DNA of 64,000 bases from Moritella sp. Urea-trap-13. GTDB taxonomy: Bacteria; Pseudomonadota; Gammaproteobacteria; Enterobacterales; Moritellaceae. The stretch lies in contig NZ_PJCA01000001.1 in the NCBI RefSeq assembly GCF_002836355.1, forward strand, positions 372,001 through 436,000, given 5' to 3'. Positions 18,807 through 26,028 of this stretch are shown here, one piece after another (positions within the stretch are counted from its first letter, which is position 1; each line of letters begins with the position of its first letter). The notes beneath the pieces were generated by a model, which was not told where the DNA came from, made no database searches, and saw nothing but the letters and a program-made list of their open reading frames with translations. The translations under genes were made by a program, and so were the position numbers.

Positions 18807-19793
18807 CTATTTTGGCGTGAATTCATGGAACCAGGTCGGAATTCGCTCTTCTAACCAATATTTTGGCTTCAAAATTGAACCATAGACAAAGCCAACATGA
18901 CCACCATAACGACTTAATTCGAATGCTATATTCGCAGACATGTCTTCAAGTTTTGGGATCACCTTTTTGGTTAAAAACGGATCATCCTCGGCATGAATAA
19001 ATAAGGTTGGGGTTTGGATCTTGTGCAAAAATTGCAAACTACTGCATTGACTATAATAATCCAGTGCATCTTTAAAACCATGTAACGGCGCCGTAACCCG
19101 ATCGTCAAACTCAACAAAGGTATTGAGCTTCTTCACTTGCTTGGTGGTCATGTCTAACGCTGAACGCATGTCTAAATGTTCAAACTTACGCACCACGCTG
19201 GCTTGTAAACGTTTAATCAATCGACGTTGATAGGCTTTGGAAAAACCTTTTTTAATCCGCTCAGCACTTTCCGCTAACAGCAATGGCGCTGAAACAATTG
19301 AAGCAGCTAACAGCTGTGATTTTGTACCGGTTTGAGCCAAATAATGCGTGAGTACGCTGCCACCCAGTGAATAGCCAACCGCAAATAAAGGCGCATTCGG
19401 GTAACGTTTGGCAATTAATCCAATCACATAACTGGCATCGCTGGTATCACCGGAATGATAAGCGCGTAATAAACGGTTTGATTCTTCACTGCAACCCCGA
19501 AAATGCATCACCAATCCAATCCAACCCGCCGCACTGACCGCCCGCATAATGCCCTTCACATAGGGAGACTCGACAGAGCCTTCAAGCCCATGGAAAATAA
19601 TAACAATCGGCTTATTATTCTCGACAGTTGGCTTCGTGGTCCAAGCAAGATCAAGAAAATCACCATCTTCAAGCTCGAGCCTTTCATTGATTGTCGGTAT
19701 CTCCAGATTGCGAAGATTAATCGTCGGCAGCATGGTTTGTAAATGCGCATTACGCATCCACCACTGCGGCTGAAATTGACTCGGTTGAAACAT
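18807..19793 (-). CDS. YheT-type alpha/beta hydrolase
   Basis: About 328 residues. Blocks NAHLQTMLPT, FHGLEGSVESPYV, FRGCSEESNR and GYSLGGSVLTHYL are those of the YheT/AbhD family. The nucleophile Ser lies in GYSLGG, the acid Asp probably in AEDDPFL, and the His in GGHVGF. Family members act on esters, but the substrate in bacteria is not settled. I chose ATG 19793, which has AAGG at 9-nt spacing; an in-frame TTG at 19817 would add eight residues. Cytoplasmic; single gene. Confidence 0.88.
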   Translation of the reverse strand: MFQPSQFQPQWWMRNAHLQTMLPTINLRNLEIPTINERLELEDGDFLDLAWTTKPTVENNKPIVIIFHGLEGSVESPYVKGIMRAVSAAGWIGLVMHFRGCSEESNRLLRAYHSGDTSDASYVIGLIAKRYPNAPLFAVGYSLGGSVLTHYLAQTGTKSQLLAASIVSAPLLLAESAERIKKGFSKAYQRRLIKRLQASVVRKFEHLDMRSALDMTTKQVKKLNTFVEFDDRVTAPLHGFKDALDYYSQCSSLQFLHKIQTPTLFIHAEDDPFLTKKVIPKLEDMSANIAFELSRYGGHVGFVYGSILKPKYWLEERIPTWFHEFTPK

Positions 19794-19856
19794 CTTTGAA
19801 TACCTTAAGTTAACCAACTGACCGTTTAAACAACGTCTTACATTTGATTGGATATA

Positions 19857-19928
19857 TTATAATAACACCACTAGGAGATTTTATAATAACACTACAAATA
19901 TACTTTATAATAACATTACAAATAGTTA
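19857..19928. repeat. Three tandem 24-bp repeats
   Basis: Three directly adjacent 24-base units start at 19857, 19881 and 19905, each opening with TTATAATAACA and then Y-Y-A-C. Units 2 and 3 agree over most of their length. They fill most of the space between the divergent yheT-type and DUF2947 genes, where both promoters should lie. Confidence 0.8.
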
Positions 19929-20013
19929 AATTACGGCCAGTTGAGTAATTAATACCGCCCAGGTTAATAATGTTGTAAACTGAAAATAATTTTATTTATA
20001 GCCAGTAGCATTA

Positions 20014-20508
20014 ATGAATTATATAGAACTTGAATCTTATTCTCGAAAATGGATCTTTAATCATAAATCGTTACCTGTTAACAGTGATGATTTAGCTAAT
20101 ATCAAACCATTTAGTAAAGCCAGAGCCAGCCAACTGTGGAGCCAACTGATTAGCTCGCAATGTAATTTTACCGATCAATTCAGTAAAGGCGACTGGCCAC
20201 ACGACCAAAAGACTTGGTCACAAGAAGCCGACTGGCAAACAGCTTGGGATGATGACGATAATAATGAGTTACCTGAAGCAGTGCTCGCGCATCTAACCTG
20301 GGATGATAACAGTAAAGTTTATTTTTGCTATGAACGCTTCAATATGATTGAAACGAACTGGGGCACATTTAAACGCAACTGGAAAAACTTTTTGTTTTAT
20401 GATGATGGCGCACTATTAATCTCTGCAAAACGCAAAGAAACCCTCTCATTTCGACAAAACGGTAGCGTATTAATTGGTACCCGCGCACCTGTTGCGCCAG
20501 CAAAATAA
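20014..20508 (+). CDS. DUF2947 family protein
   Basis: A 164-residue soluble protein, rich in Trp, Asp and Asn, with a conserved-looking centre VYFCYERFNMIETNWGTFKRNWKNFLFYDDG. This matches DUF2947 proteins of Vibrio and relatives as I recall them; no function is known. No signal peptide or membrane segment. The gene is followed after nine bases by ychJ, so the two are probably co-transcribed. Its ribosome-binding site is weak. Confidence 0.75.
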   Translation: MNYIELESYSRKWIFNHKSLPVNSDDLANIKPFSKARASQLWSQLISSQCNFTDQFSKGDWPHDQKTWSQEADWQTAWDDDDNNELPEAVLAHLTWDDNSKVYFCYERFNMIETNWGTFKRNWKNFLFYDDGALLISAKRKETLSFRQNGSVLIGTRAPVAPAK

Positions 20509-20517
20509 AGAGCCATT

Positions 20518-20985
20518 ATGCATACTCCTTGTAGTTGTGGTTTAGCAATGCCCTTTAAAGATTGCTGCGGTAAATATATTTATGGGATAGCAGCGGCTGC
20601 AACTGCCGAGCAACTAATGCGTTCGCGTTATAGTGCTTATGTGCATAATGCGCCGGTATATTTAATGGCAACCCATCATCCTGATTTTATTCGCGATTTA
20701 AATGAAGATTTAATTGCCGATACGGCGAAAAATACTCAATGGTTACGATTAGAAATAATCATGAGTCAAGGTGATGAAGAAAGCGAAACTGGTATAGTAG
20801 AATTCAAAGCTTGGTTTCAAGATGGTGAAGAAGAGGCATGTCTGCATGAGCGTTCTAACTTCATCGTTGAAGACCAGCAATGGTTTTATACTCAGGGTGA
20901 ACTAAACCCGGCACCGCTTAAGCAAGGTCGAAATGATCTGTGTTTATGTGGCAGTGGTCAAAAACACAAAAAGTGCTGTGGTTAA
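20518..20985 (+). CDS. ychJ: YchJ family SEC-C motif protein
   Basis: A 155-residue protein with a zinc-binding SEC-C motif at each end: [14 protein letters not shown] near the N terminus and [14 protein letters not shown] at the C terminus. Between them is an NTF2-like domain containing [15 protein letters not shown], the usual YchJ signature. Role unknown, perhaps in protein quality control since SEC-C is the SecB-binding zinc site of SecA (inference). AAAGAG precedes the ATG. In E. coli ychJ lies next to purU, and the same pair is found here. Confidence 0.9.
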   Translation: MHTPCSCGLAMPFKDCCGKYIYGIAAAATAEQLMRSRYSAYVHNAPVYLMATHHPDFIRDLNEDLIADTAKNTQWLRLEIIMSQGDEESETGIVEFKAWFQDGEEEACLHERSNFIVEDQQWFYTQGELNPAPLKQGRNDLCLCGSGQKHKKCCG

Positions 20986-20998
20986 CGCCAGCAGAAAA

Positions 20999-21042
20999 TA
21001 TGGCTAAACAGATAGTAGAAACAAATATCTTGTTTAGCCATA
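20999..21042. repeat. Long inverted repeat between ychJ and purU
   Basis: A 12-bp perfect stem (20999-21010 with 21031-21042), continued inward by four more pairs after one bulge. There is no T run, so it is not a typical terminator. It could be a processing site, an operator or a weak transcription stop within a ychJ-purU transcript. Confidence 0.6.
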
Positions 21043-21078
21043 GACAATTACACATCAAATAAAGTAGTAGATATAATC

Positions 21079-21912
21079 ATGGAAAAGAAAATATTACTGG
21101 CTGATTGTCCCGATCAAAAAGGACTTATCTCAAAAATCACCAACATCTGTTACAAGCATCAACTCAACATCACCAATAATACCGAATTTGTTGATAACAC
21201 CCATAATCGCTTTTTTATGCGTACCGAACTCGAAGGCATATTCAACGATGAAACCTTGCTTACCGATCTGGATAGTGCTCTTCCAACAGGCTCGCACCGC
21301 AAACTAGTGTCAGCTGGTCGCAAACGCATCGTCATTTTAGTAACCAAAGAAGCGCATTGTCTTGGTGATATCTTAATGAAAAATTACTACGGCGGCTTGG
21401 ATGTTGAAATCGCCGCAGTTGTTGGTAATTATGATAGCCTTGCTGAATTAGCAGAAAAATTTGATGTACCTTATCACACGGTTTCTCATGTCGGTATTAG
21501 CCGTGAGGAACACGAAGCACAGATCATTGAGACAGTAGCAAAATACCAACCGGATTATGTTATTTTAGCAAAATACATGCGTATTTTAACGCCACATTTT
21601 GTTGCTGCATTTGAAAATAAAATCATCAATATTCATCATTCTTTCCTACCTGCTTTTATTGGTGCACAACCTTATAAGCAAGCATTTGAACGTGGTGTAA
21701 AAATTATTGGTGCCACAGCCCACTACGTCACCAATAATCTTGATGAAGGGCCAATTATTTTGCAAGACGTGATCCACGTGGATCATAAATATAATGCCGA
21801 AGATATGGCACGTTCAGGAAAAGATGTAGAAAAGTCAGTGCTCAGTAAAGCGCTGCGTCTGGTACTTGAAGAGCGCGTCTTTATTTATGAAAACCGCACC
21901 GTCGTATTTTAG
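21079..21912 (+). CDS. purU: Formyltetrahydrofolate deformylase
   Basis: A 277-residue enzyme that hydrolyses 10-formyl-THF to THF and formate, balancing one-carbon units with glycine supply. An N-terminal ACT domain (residues 1-80, starting ILLADCPDQKGLISKI) is followed by a formyltransferase-fold domain with IINIHHSFLPAF (catalytic Asn/His) and NLDEGPIILQD (catalytic Asp). Length is normal. It follows ychJ after 93 bases with a large hairpin in the gap. TATTTTAG, which contains its stop, recurs 17 bases downstream. Confidence 0.95.
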   Translation: MEKKILLADCPDQKGLISKITNICYKHQLNITNNTEFVDNTHNRFFMRTELEGIFNDETLLTDLDSALPTGSHRKLVSAGRKRIVILVTKEAHCLGDILMKNYYGGLDVEIAAVVGNYDSLAELAEKFDVPYHTVSHVGISREEHEAQIIETVAKYQPDYVILAKYMRILTPHFVAAFENKIINIHHSFLPAFIGAQPYKQAFERGVKIIGATAHYVTNNLDEGPIILQDVIHVDHKYNAEDMARSGKDVEKSVLSKALRLVLEERVFIYENRTVVF

Positions 21913-22089
21913 GCATTTGCCTATTTTAGCACTCACTGCAAAAAAAGTTGTTTCAAAGAAATAGCTGCGGCATAAAATGTCAGGCTCATAAATCATTATG
22001 GGCCTACCTCAGTTAATCTTCACATTTACCTTTACACTATTCACTATATTGCTAATATTAATCACTTATTCCTCATATCACGGTTTATT

Positions 22090-22530
22090 ATGCTAACAAT
22101 TATTTTTACTGCCTTACTCAGTAGCCTCTTTACCGCACTGGCTTTTATATCTGTATTCAATAGAGTGATTAAACCTTACCTAGCAACACAAATCACCTTA
22201 ATAAAAACCGAAGCAGAAGCTACAATTAGCCAAGCATCGCCACAAATAAGTAAAGAGATAGCAGATGCTATAGAAGCAAAAATTGCTGAACTACAGCCAG
22301 CGCTAGAAGCGCATGTGAAGCAGGAACTTGATCAAATCATTGACGATTTTTTACCACAACTCAGTAAAGAAGTAGAAGACGGAGTTGATAATTCCTTTAA
22401 AAAGTTTATCCCAACCATGATGGGATCAGCAGCGACTATGCCTGCTGAAACGCTAATTAAAACCAGTTCAAGCTTATTTAATACCGGCATTGGTATATTA
22501 CGAAGTGTCACTCCAGATGTAAAAAAATAG
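22090..22530 (+). CDS. Small membrane-anchored protein, unknown
   Basis: A 146-residue protein with one N-terminal transmembrane segment (about residues 3-24) and a mainly helical, acidic cytoplasmic or periplasmic part rich in Glu, Ile and Ala (SKEIADAIEAKIAELQPALEAHVKQ). The helices could form a coiled coil. I do not recognise the family. It stands alone between purU and the DUF3581 gene on the same strand. Confidence 0.7.
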   Translation: MLTIIFTALLSSLFTALAFISVFNRVIKPYLATQITLIKTEAEATISQASPQISKEIADAIEAKIAELQPALEAHVKQELDQIIDDFLPQLSKEVEDGVDNSFKKFIPTMMGSAATMPAETLIKTSSSLFNTGIGILRSVTPDVKK

Positions 22531-22644
22531 CCTAACGACGTGATCCAGTTAGCATTTAAAACAATCAGACTTGCAACTGGATCGACCTGCCTATGAGCAA
22601 ATTTAATGTAAACTGGTGTTTTCATTATCGTAGCTTAATTAAAT

Positions 22645-23361
22645 ATGTTTCTAAACGAATTCTATTCTCAAAAAGACAGCTCTTTTCGCTTTACTCAACA
22701 ACAGGCTAGTCGCTTTGCTAAAACGGTAGCAAACGATTATAACAAGATCCATGATGTGGATAATAAACGTTTTTGTGTACCTGGCGACTTACTTTTTGCT
22801 GTCTCTTTGGCTAAATTTGGTTTATCTGAAACAATGAAAATTGACTTTACCGGTATGGTTAAGAACGACACAGACCTAGTATTCTCCCCGTTATTAGACA
22901 ATAAAACTGAAATACTTAATCCCGAGCAGAAATCCTTTATGGAATTAGAGCTTGGCGGTCAATCATCGCATGATGAAAGTATAATCAGTAAAATTATTAA
23001 AGAATACGTGCAGTTCTCAGGTAAGAATTTCCCCGACATCATGGTGCCATTAATGCGCTCAAAAAACCTGATGTTTAACCCTGCACGTGCTTTAATCATG
23101 TATAAATCAATGCAAATAAGCATGACTCGCGTACAAGTTAATAGCATTGAACTTAAATTTGATGAAGCGATTATTGAAGTGCAAGGTAAGCGTGCAACGG
23201 TGACGTTTAAGTTCGATTTTTATGAAGGTGATGACAAAGTCGGCACAGGTCAAAAAATAATGCTGTTAAGCGGCTTGATCGCTTACGAAGAAGCGGTAAT
23301 GGCCGGTGTAATTGCCGATTATCAATCGGCAAAGACTAAATACCTTGCTGCTGCGAGCTAA
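22645..23361 (+). CDS. DUF3581 family protein
   Basis: A 238-residue soluble protein with NDYNKIHDVDNKRFCVPGDLLFAV near the start, which looks like a hot-dog/MaoC-type hydratase motif (N-P-I-H-x-D), and fits DUF3581 as I remember it. Function unknown; the motif hints at an acyl-thioester substrate (inference). It converges on the Lrp-type gene with only 27 bases between the stops and no clear terminator. Confidence 0.75.
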   Translation: MFLNEFYSQKDSSFRFTQQQASRFAKTVANDYNKIHDVDNKRFCVPGDLLFAVSLAKFGLSETMKIDFTGMVKNDTDLVFSPLLDNKTEILNPEQKSFMELELGGQSSHDESIISKIIKEYVQFSGKNFPDIMVPLMRSKNLMFNPARALIMYKSMQISMTRVQVNSIELKFDEAIIEVQGKRATVTFKFDFYEGDDKVGTGQKIMLLSGLIAYEEAVMAGVIADYQSAKTKYLAAAS

Positions 23362-23388
23362 TTCGTTATTCGTTTTTTTTATTACCAA

Positions 23389-23862
23389 CTATTTAATATG
23401 GTCGAGCGGTAATACCGTTCGGCTTAAAACATTACGCAGCATAAAACTCGATCTAACCCCCGTTACCCCTTTAATACGCGTCAACTTACCTAATAATAAT
23501 TCTTGGTAATGATCCATATCCGGTACGATAACCTTTAACTGAAAATCTGCATCACTACCGGTGATAATGCAACATTCCATTACATCAGGAATGGCGGCAA
23601 TCTCCGCTTCAAAATTATCAAATCGCTCAGGTGTATGTTGGTCCATACTAATATGGATATAAGCTGTCAGCTTTAAACCGAGTTTGGCTTGGTCAAGCAA
23701 GGTCACGTGTTTATCTATTAAGCCTAATTCTTCTAAATGCTTAACGCGGCGTGAGCAAGGTGACGCCGACAGGCCAATTTTATCGGCTAATTCTAAATTA
23801 CTGATCCGGCCATTTTCTTGGATTAAATTTAAGATTAATTTATCCGTGCGATCAAGTTTCAT
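23389..23862 (-). CDS. Lrp/AsnC family transcriptional regulator
   Basis: A 157-residue regulator with an N-terminal winged helix-turn-helix (DRTDKLILNLIQENGRISN, then LSASPCSRRVKHLEELGLI) and a C-terminal RAM (ligand-binding) domain ending VRSSFMLRNVL. Such proteins sense amino acids and form octamers on DNA. GGAG lies eight bases before the ATG. It is shorter and different from global Lrp, and the cognate amino acid is unknown. A small hydrophobic ORF lies upstream on the same strand and could be a target or partner. Confidence 0.9.
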   Translation of the reverse strand: MKLDRTDKLILNLIQENGRISNLELADKIGLSASPCSRRVKHLEELGLIDKHVTLLDQAKLGLKLTAYIHISMDQHTPERFDNFEAEIAAIPDVMECCIITGSDADFQLKVIVPDMDHYQELLLGKLTRIKGVTGVRSSFMLRNVLSRTVLPLDHIK

Positions 23863-23994
23863 CTTTGCATCTCCGTATCATCAAATTATAAAAGGCTAAA
23901 AGGCATAAAGGCATAAAAGCCAATTTTTCTGGTCATTATCGCCTCCATTTAATGAAAGTTAGAATATAAATAGCGCACCAAAACAACCCAAGGG

Positions 23995-24138
23995 TTAATT
24001 ATTGCCAATAATTACGATAAATACAAATGTAATTGCGAAGAACATGATAATTAATGCAAACATCGCAACCACATTCCAAATCGTTATGGCTATACTAAAC
24101 CCAGTTAAAGATAACGCCAAAAGCTGATTAGCAAACAC
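23995..24138 (-). CDS. Possible 47-residue hydrophobic membrane peptide
   Basis: A minus-strand frame from GTG 24138 to TAA 23995. AGG lies five bases before the GTG and an in-frame TAG just upstream closes the frame. The product is almost wholly hydrophobic (for example SIAITIWNVVAMFALIIMF), enough for one long or two short membrane segments, and ends IIGNN. It could be a real small membrane protein, or the tail of a decayed transporter. No homologue is recognised. Confidence 0.35.
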   Translation of the reverse strand: MFANQLLALSLTGFSIAITIWNVVAMFALIIMFFAITFVFIVIIGNN

Positions 24139-24252
24139 CTTAACCTAGGTCGCTGCGGTGATAGAAGTACCCTTCTTGCAACCAATCAGGCACCAATCCT
24201 TACCCAGGAATATTCGTCATAACCAATGACAGGCAATATTAACGCAAAGATA

Positions 24253-24276
24253 GGCACCTTAAACGGTGCCTTTTTT
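24253..24276 (+). terminator. Orphan rho-independent terminator
   Basis: A 6-bp GC stem (GGCACC 24253-24258 with GGTGCC 24265-24270) is followed by six T. The nearest plus-strand gene upstream is the DUF3581 gene, 890 bases away and beyond the minus-strand lrp-type gene. A separate small transcript, or attenuation upstream of the FabH-like gene, may end here. Confidence 0.7.
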
Positions 24277-24374
24277 GTATGCGATTTTCCCAGCAGACAT
24301 CCCAGATACTACAAATTAACTACCACTTTCAAAGGCTAACCTCTATAATTGGCTAATAAGATTAATTATACTAA

Positions 24375-24401
24375 TTGGCACTCAGCCAAACAGCGTATAA
24401 T
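24375..24401 (+). promoter_or_regulatory. Possible sigma-70 promoter of FabH-like gene
   Basis: A perfect -10 TATAAT (24396-24401) lies 80 bases before the gene. The best -35 is TTGGCA (24375-24380), with a rather short 15-base spacer. Confidence 0.45.
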
Positions 24402-24480
24402 AAAATACTTAATCACTTCGTATTGCGTATATTTCACGACCCACTCTGTATTATCCAGTCACAAACATAGGTAAATTTTA

Positions 24481-25581
24481 ATGCACTATGCAAATATCAC
24501 CGGTTGGGGTAAATGCTTACCGCCCGCAACGCTAACAAACCAAGATCTCAGCACTTTTCTTGATACCAATGACGAGTGGATCCAGTCTCGTACTGGTATG
24601 CAAGAACGTCGTATCTCACATGTAAGTACATCAGAATTAGCGTATGTAGCAGCTTGCCAAGCCATTGCAGCAGCGGGTATTGAGGCATCAGAGCTTGACG
24701 GTATTTTCTTTGCGACTTGTACTGCCGATTGCACACTGCCAAGTGCGGCATCAAAAGTACAAGCTAAATTAGGCGCAACTAACGCGGCAGTATTTGATAT
24801 GAATGCCGCTTGTACTGGTTTTGTGTATGGCTTGAGTACCGCTAATGCGTTTATCCAAAGCGGTCAAATGGACAAGATATTAGTGATCGGTGCCGAACGC
24901 ATCAGCTATTTCCTTGACTGGACAGAACGTGGTACCGCGGTATTATTCGGCGATGGCGCAGGCGCGGTTATTCTGCAATCAAGCACAGAAAAGCAAGGTA
25001 TTTTAAGTAACAAAATTGGCTGTGACGGTGATGCTGGGCATATTCTTTCAGTACCTAACTTTGGTACAGACAGAGCGCGTTTCAAAAATATTGATGGTCT
25101 ATTTGACTTTAACTTCGAAGGCAAAGAGATCTTTAAACGTGCGGTAACTCGTATGGGTGAAGCGTCTGCGATTGCCCTAGAAAAAGCCCACATGACCCCT
25201 GAAGATATTGATTTTATTATTCCGCATCAAGCCAATCTACGTATCATCGATTTCTTAGCTAAGCGTATGGGAGCCAGCAAAGAAAAAGTAATGGTGAACG
25301 TACATAAATATGGTAATACCTCATCTGCAACAGTGCCGATTGCACTTTGTGAAGCACTCGAAGAAGGCCGTATTAACGCTGGTGACAACGTATTACTGGC
25401 TGCATTTGGTGGTGGCTTAACGTGGGGCGCGACAGTCATCAAGTGGGGTGAAAGAACCACGCCTATCGCAACATCAGATGTGACATTACCAGAATACAAT
25501 GGCACAGCATTAGCATTGATCCAAGATGCGATTAAAGGCTGCCAAGACGCGAAATTGGCCCGTGAATCACAAGCAGATTAA
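24481..25581 (+). CDS. Stand-alone beta-ketoacyl-ACP synthase III (FabH-like)
   Basis: A 366-residue thiolase-fold condensing enzyme with the full catalytic triad: Cys111 in NAACTGF, His249 in IPHQANLR and Asn279 in KYGNTSSA. FabH-type enzymes start fatty-acid synthesis by condensing acetyl-CoA with malonyl-ACP; paralogues use other acyl-CoAs. The protein is longer than the usual 317-320 residues, with about 45 extra at the C terminus. It is not in a plsX-fabH-fabD-fabG cluster, so it is most likely a second FabH used for particular starters or conditions. It is monocistronic with its own promoter and terminator. Confidence 0.9.
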   Translation: MHYANITGWGKCLPPATLTNQDLSTFLDTNDEWIQSRTGMQERRISHVSTSELAYVAACQAIAAAGIEASELDGIFFATCTADCTLPSAASKVQAKLGATNAAVFDMNAACTGFVYGLSTANAFIQSGQMDKILVIGAERISYFLDWTERGTAVLFGDGAGAVILQSSTEKQGILSNKIGCDGDAGHILSVPNFGTDRARFKNIDGLFDFNFEGKEIFKRAVTRMGEASAIALEKAHMTPEDIDFIIPHQANLRIIDFLAKRMGASKEKVMVNVHKYGNTSSATVPIALCEALEEGRINAGDNVLLAAFGGGLTWGATVIKWGERTTPIATSDVTLPEYNGTALALIQDAIKGCQDAKLARESQAD

Positions 25582-25614
25582 TTACGATAGCTAAGTAAGC
25601 AGTAGTCATTAAAC

Positions 25615-25649
25615 AAAAAAACCAGTGAATCACTTCACTGGTTTTTTTT
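25615..25649. terminator. Bidirectional terminator
   Basis: A 9-bp core stem (25621-25629 with 25634-25642), extended by an A run on the left and eight T on the right. It serves the FabH-like gene and the convergent Kazal lipoprotein gene. Confidence 0.88.
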
Positions 25650-25703
25650 CATATTAACCTTTAGCTACGAATTAAACTGGAGCTACTGCTTAAACTGAAG
25701 CTA
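25650..25703 (-). repeat. Three 18-bp tandem repeats starting at a stop codon
   Basis: Read on the minus strand, three adjacent 18-base units all open with TAGCT: TAGCTTCAGTTTAAGCAG, TAGCTCCAGTTTAATTCG and TAGCTAAAGGTTAATATG. The first TAG is the stop codon of the Kazal lipoprotein gene. Because 18 is a multiple of three, the second and third TAG are also in frame. Confidence 0.85.
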
Positions 25704-25967
25704 CTTACACTCACCTTCAGTGAAACCACGTACCGTTGCATCTGAACAAGCGCCACATGCATTGCCGAATGTTTTCAATTCACCCGATTCAGTAGTGCCG
25801 CATACAGGACGGTAATCCATCGTGCAAATCTGTGGACGTTCATCTGGGCAGCTATTACCGTAAGTTGGTAATGTCGGCAATGCCTTTGCCGTTTCCGCAG
25901 TCGTCTCGGTATTACTACATGCCGTTAAACCAAATACTGTTAATGCTACTAAAATTACTTTTTTCAT
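25701..25967 (-). CDS. Kazal-type protease-inhibitor-like lipoprotein
   Basis: An 88-residue protein with a lipoprotein signal (lipobox LTAC, Cys17), a short Thr/Ala-rich linker, and one Cys-rich domain. The order C..C.MDYRPVCG....T.FGNAC.AC..........G.C fits the Kazal fold. Kazal domains inhibit serine proteases; a membrane-tethered bacterial copy could protect the cell surface or periplasm. Six cysteines follow the lipobox Cys, as needed for three disulfides. AGGA precedes the ATG. Target protease unknown. Confidence 0.8.
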   Translation of the reverse strand: MKKVILVALTVFGLTACSNTETTAETAKALPTLPTYGNSCPDERPQICTMDYRPVCGTTESGELKTFGNACGACSDATVRGFTEGECK

Positions 25968-26028
25968 CTTAATTCCTGCTCTTCATTGATTATTATCACT
26001 TTTATTTTCAACTGCTTATTATTCAACA

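Larger units (their letters stand above)
23863..24480. other. 618-base intergenic region with small ORF and orphan terminator
   Basis: This is the longest gene-poor stretch in the window. It holds a possible 47-residue hydrophobic ORF on the minus strand, a clear plus-strand terminator with no annotated gene in front of it, and the promoter of the FabH-like gene. The origin of the terminated plus-strand transcript is unknown. Confidence 0.5.

Noticed and set aside
19857-19928. Tandem repeats as a possible CRISPR array
   Set aside because: Units are directly adjacent with no spacers and no cas genes are near.
24906-25505. Minus-strand frames opposite the FabH-like gene
   Set aside because: The plus strand encodes a complete condensing enzyme with all catalytic residues; the reverse frames are by-products of its codon bias.
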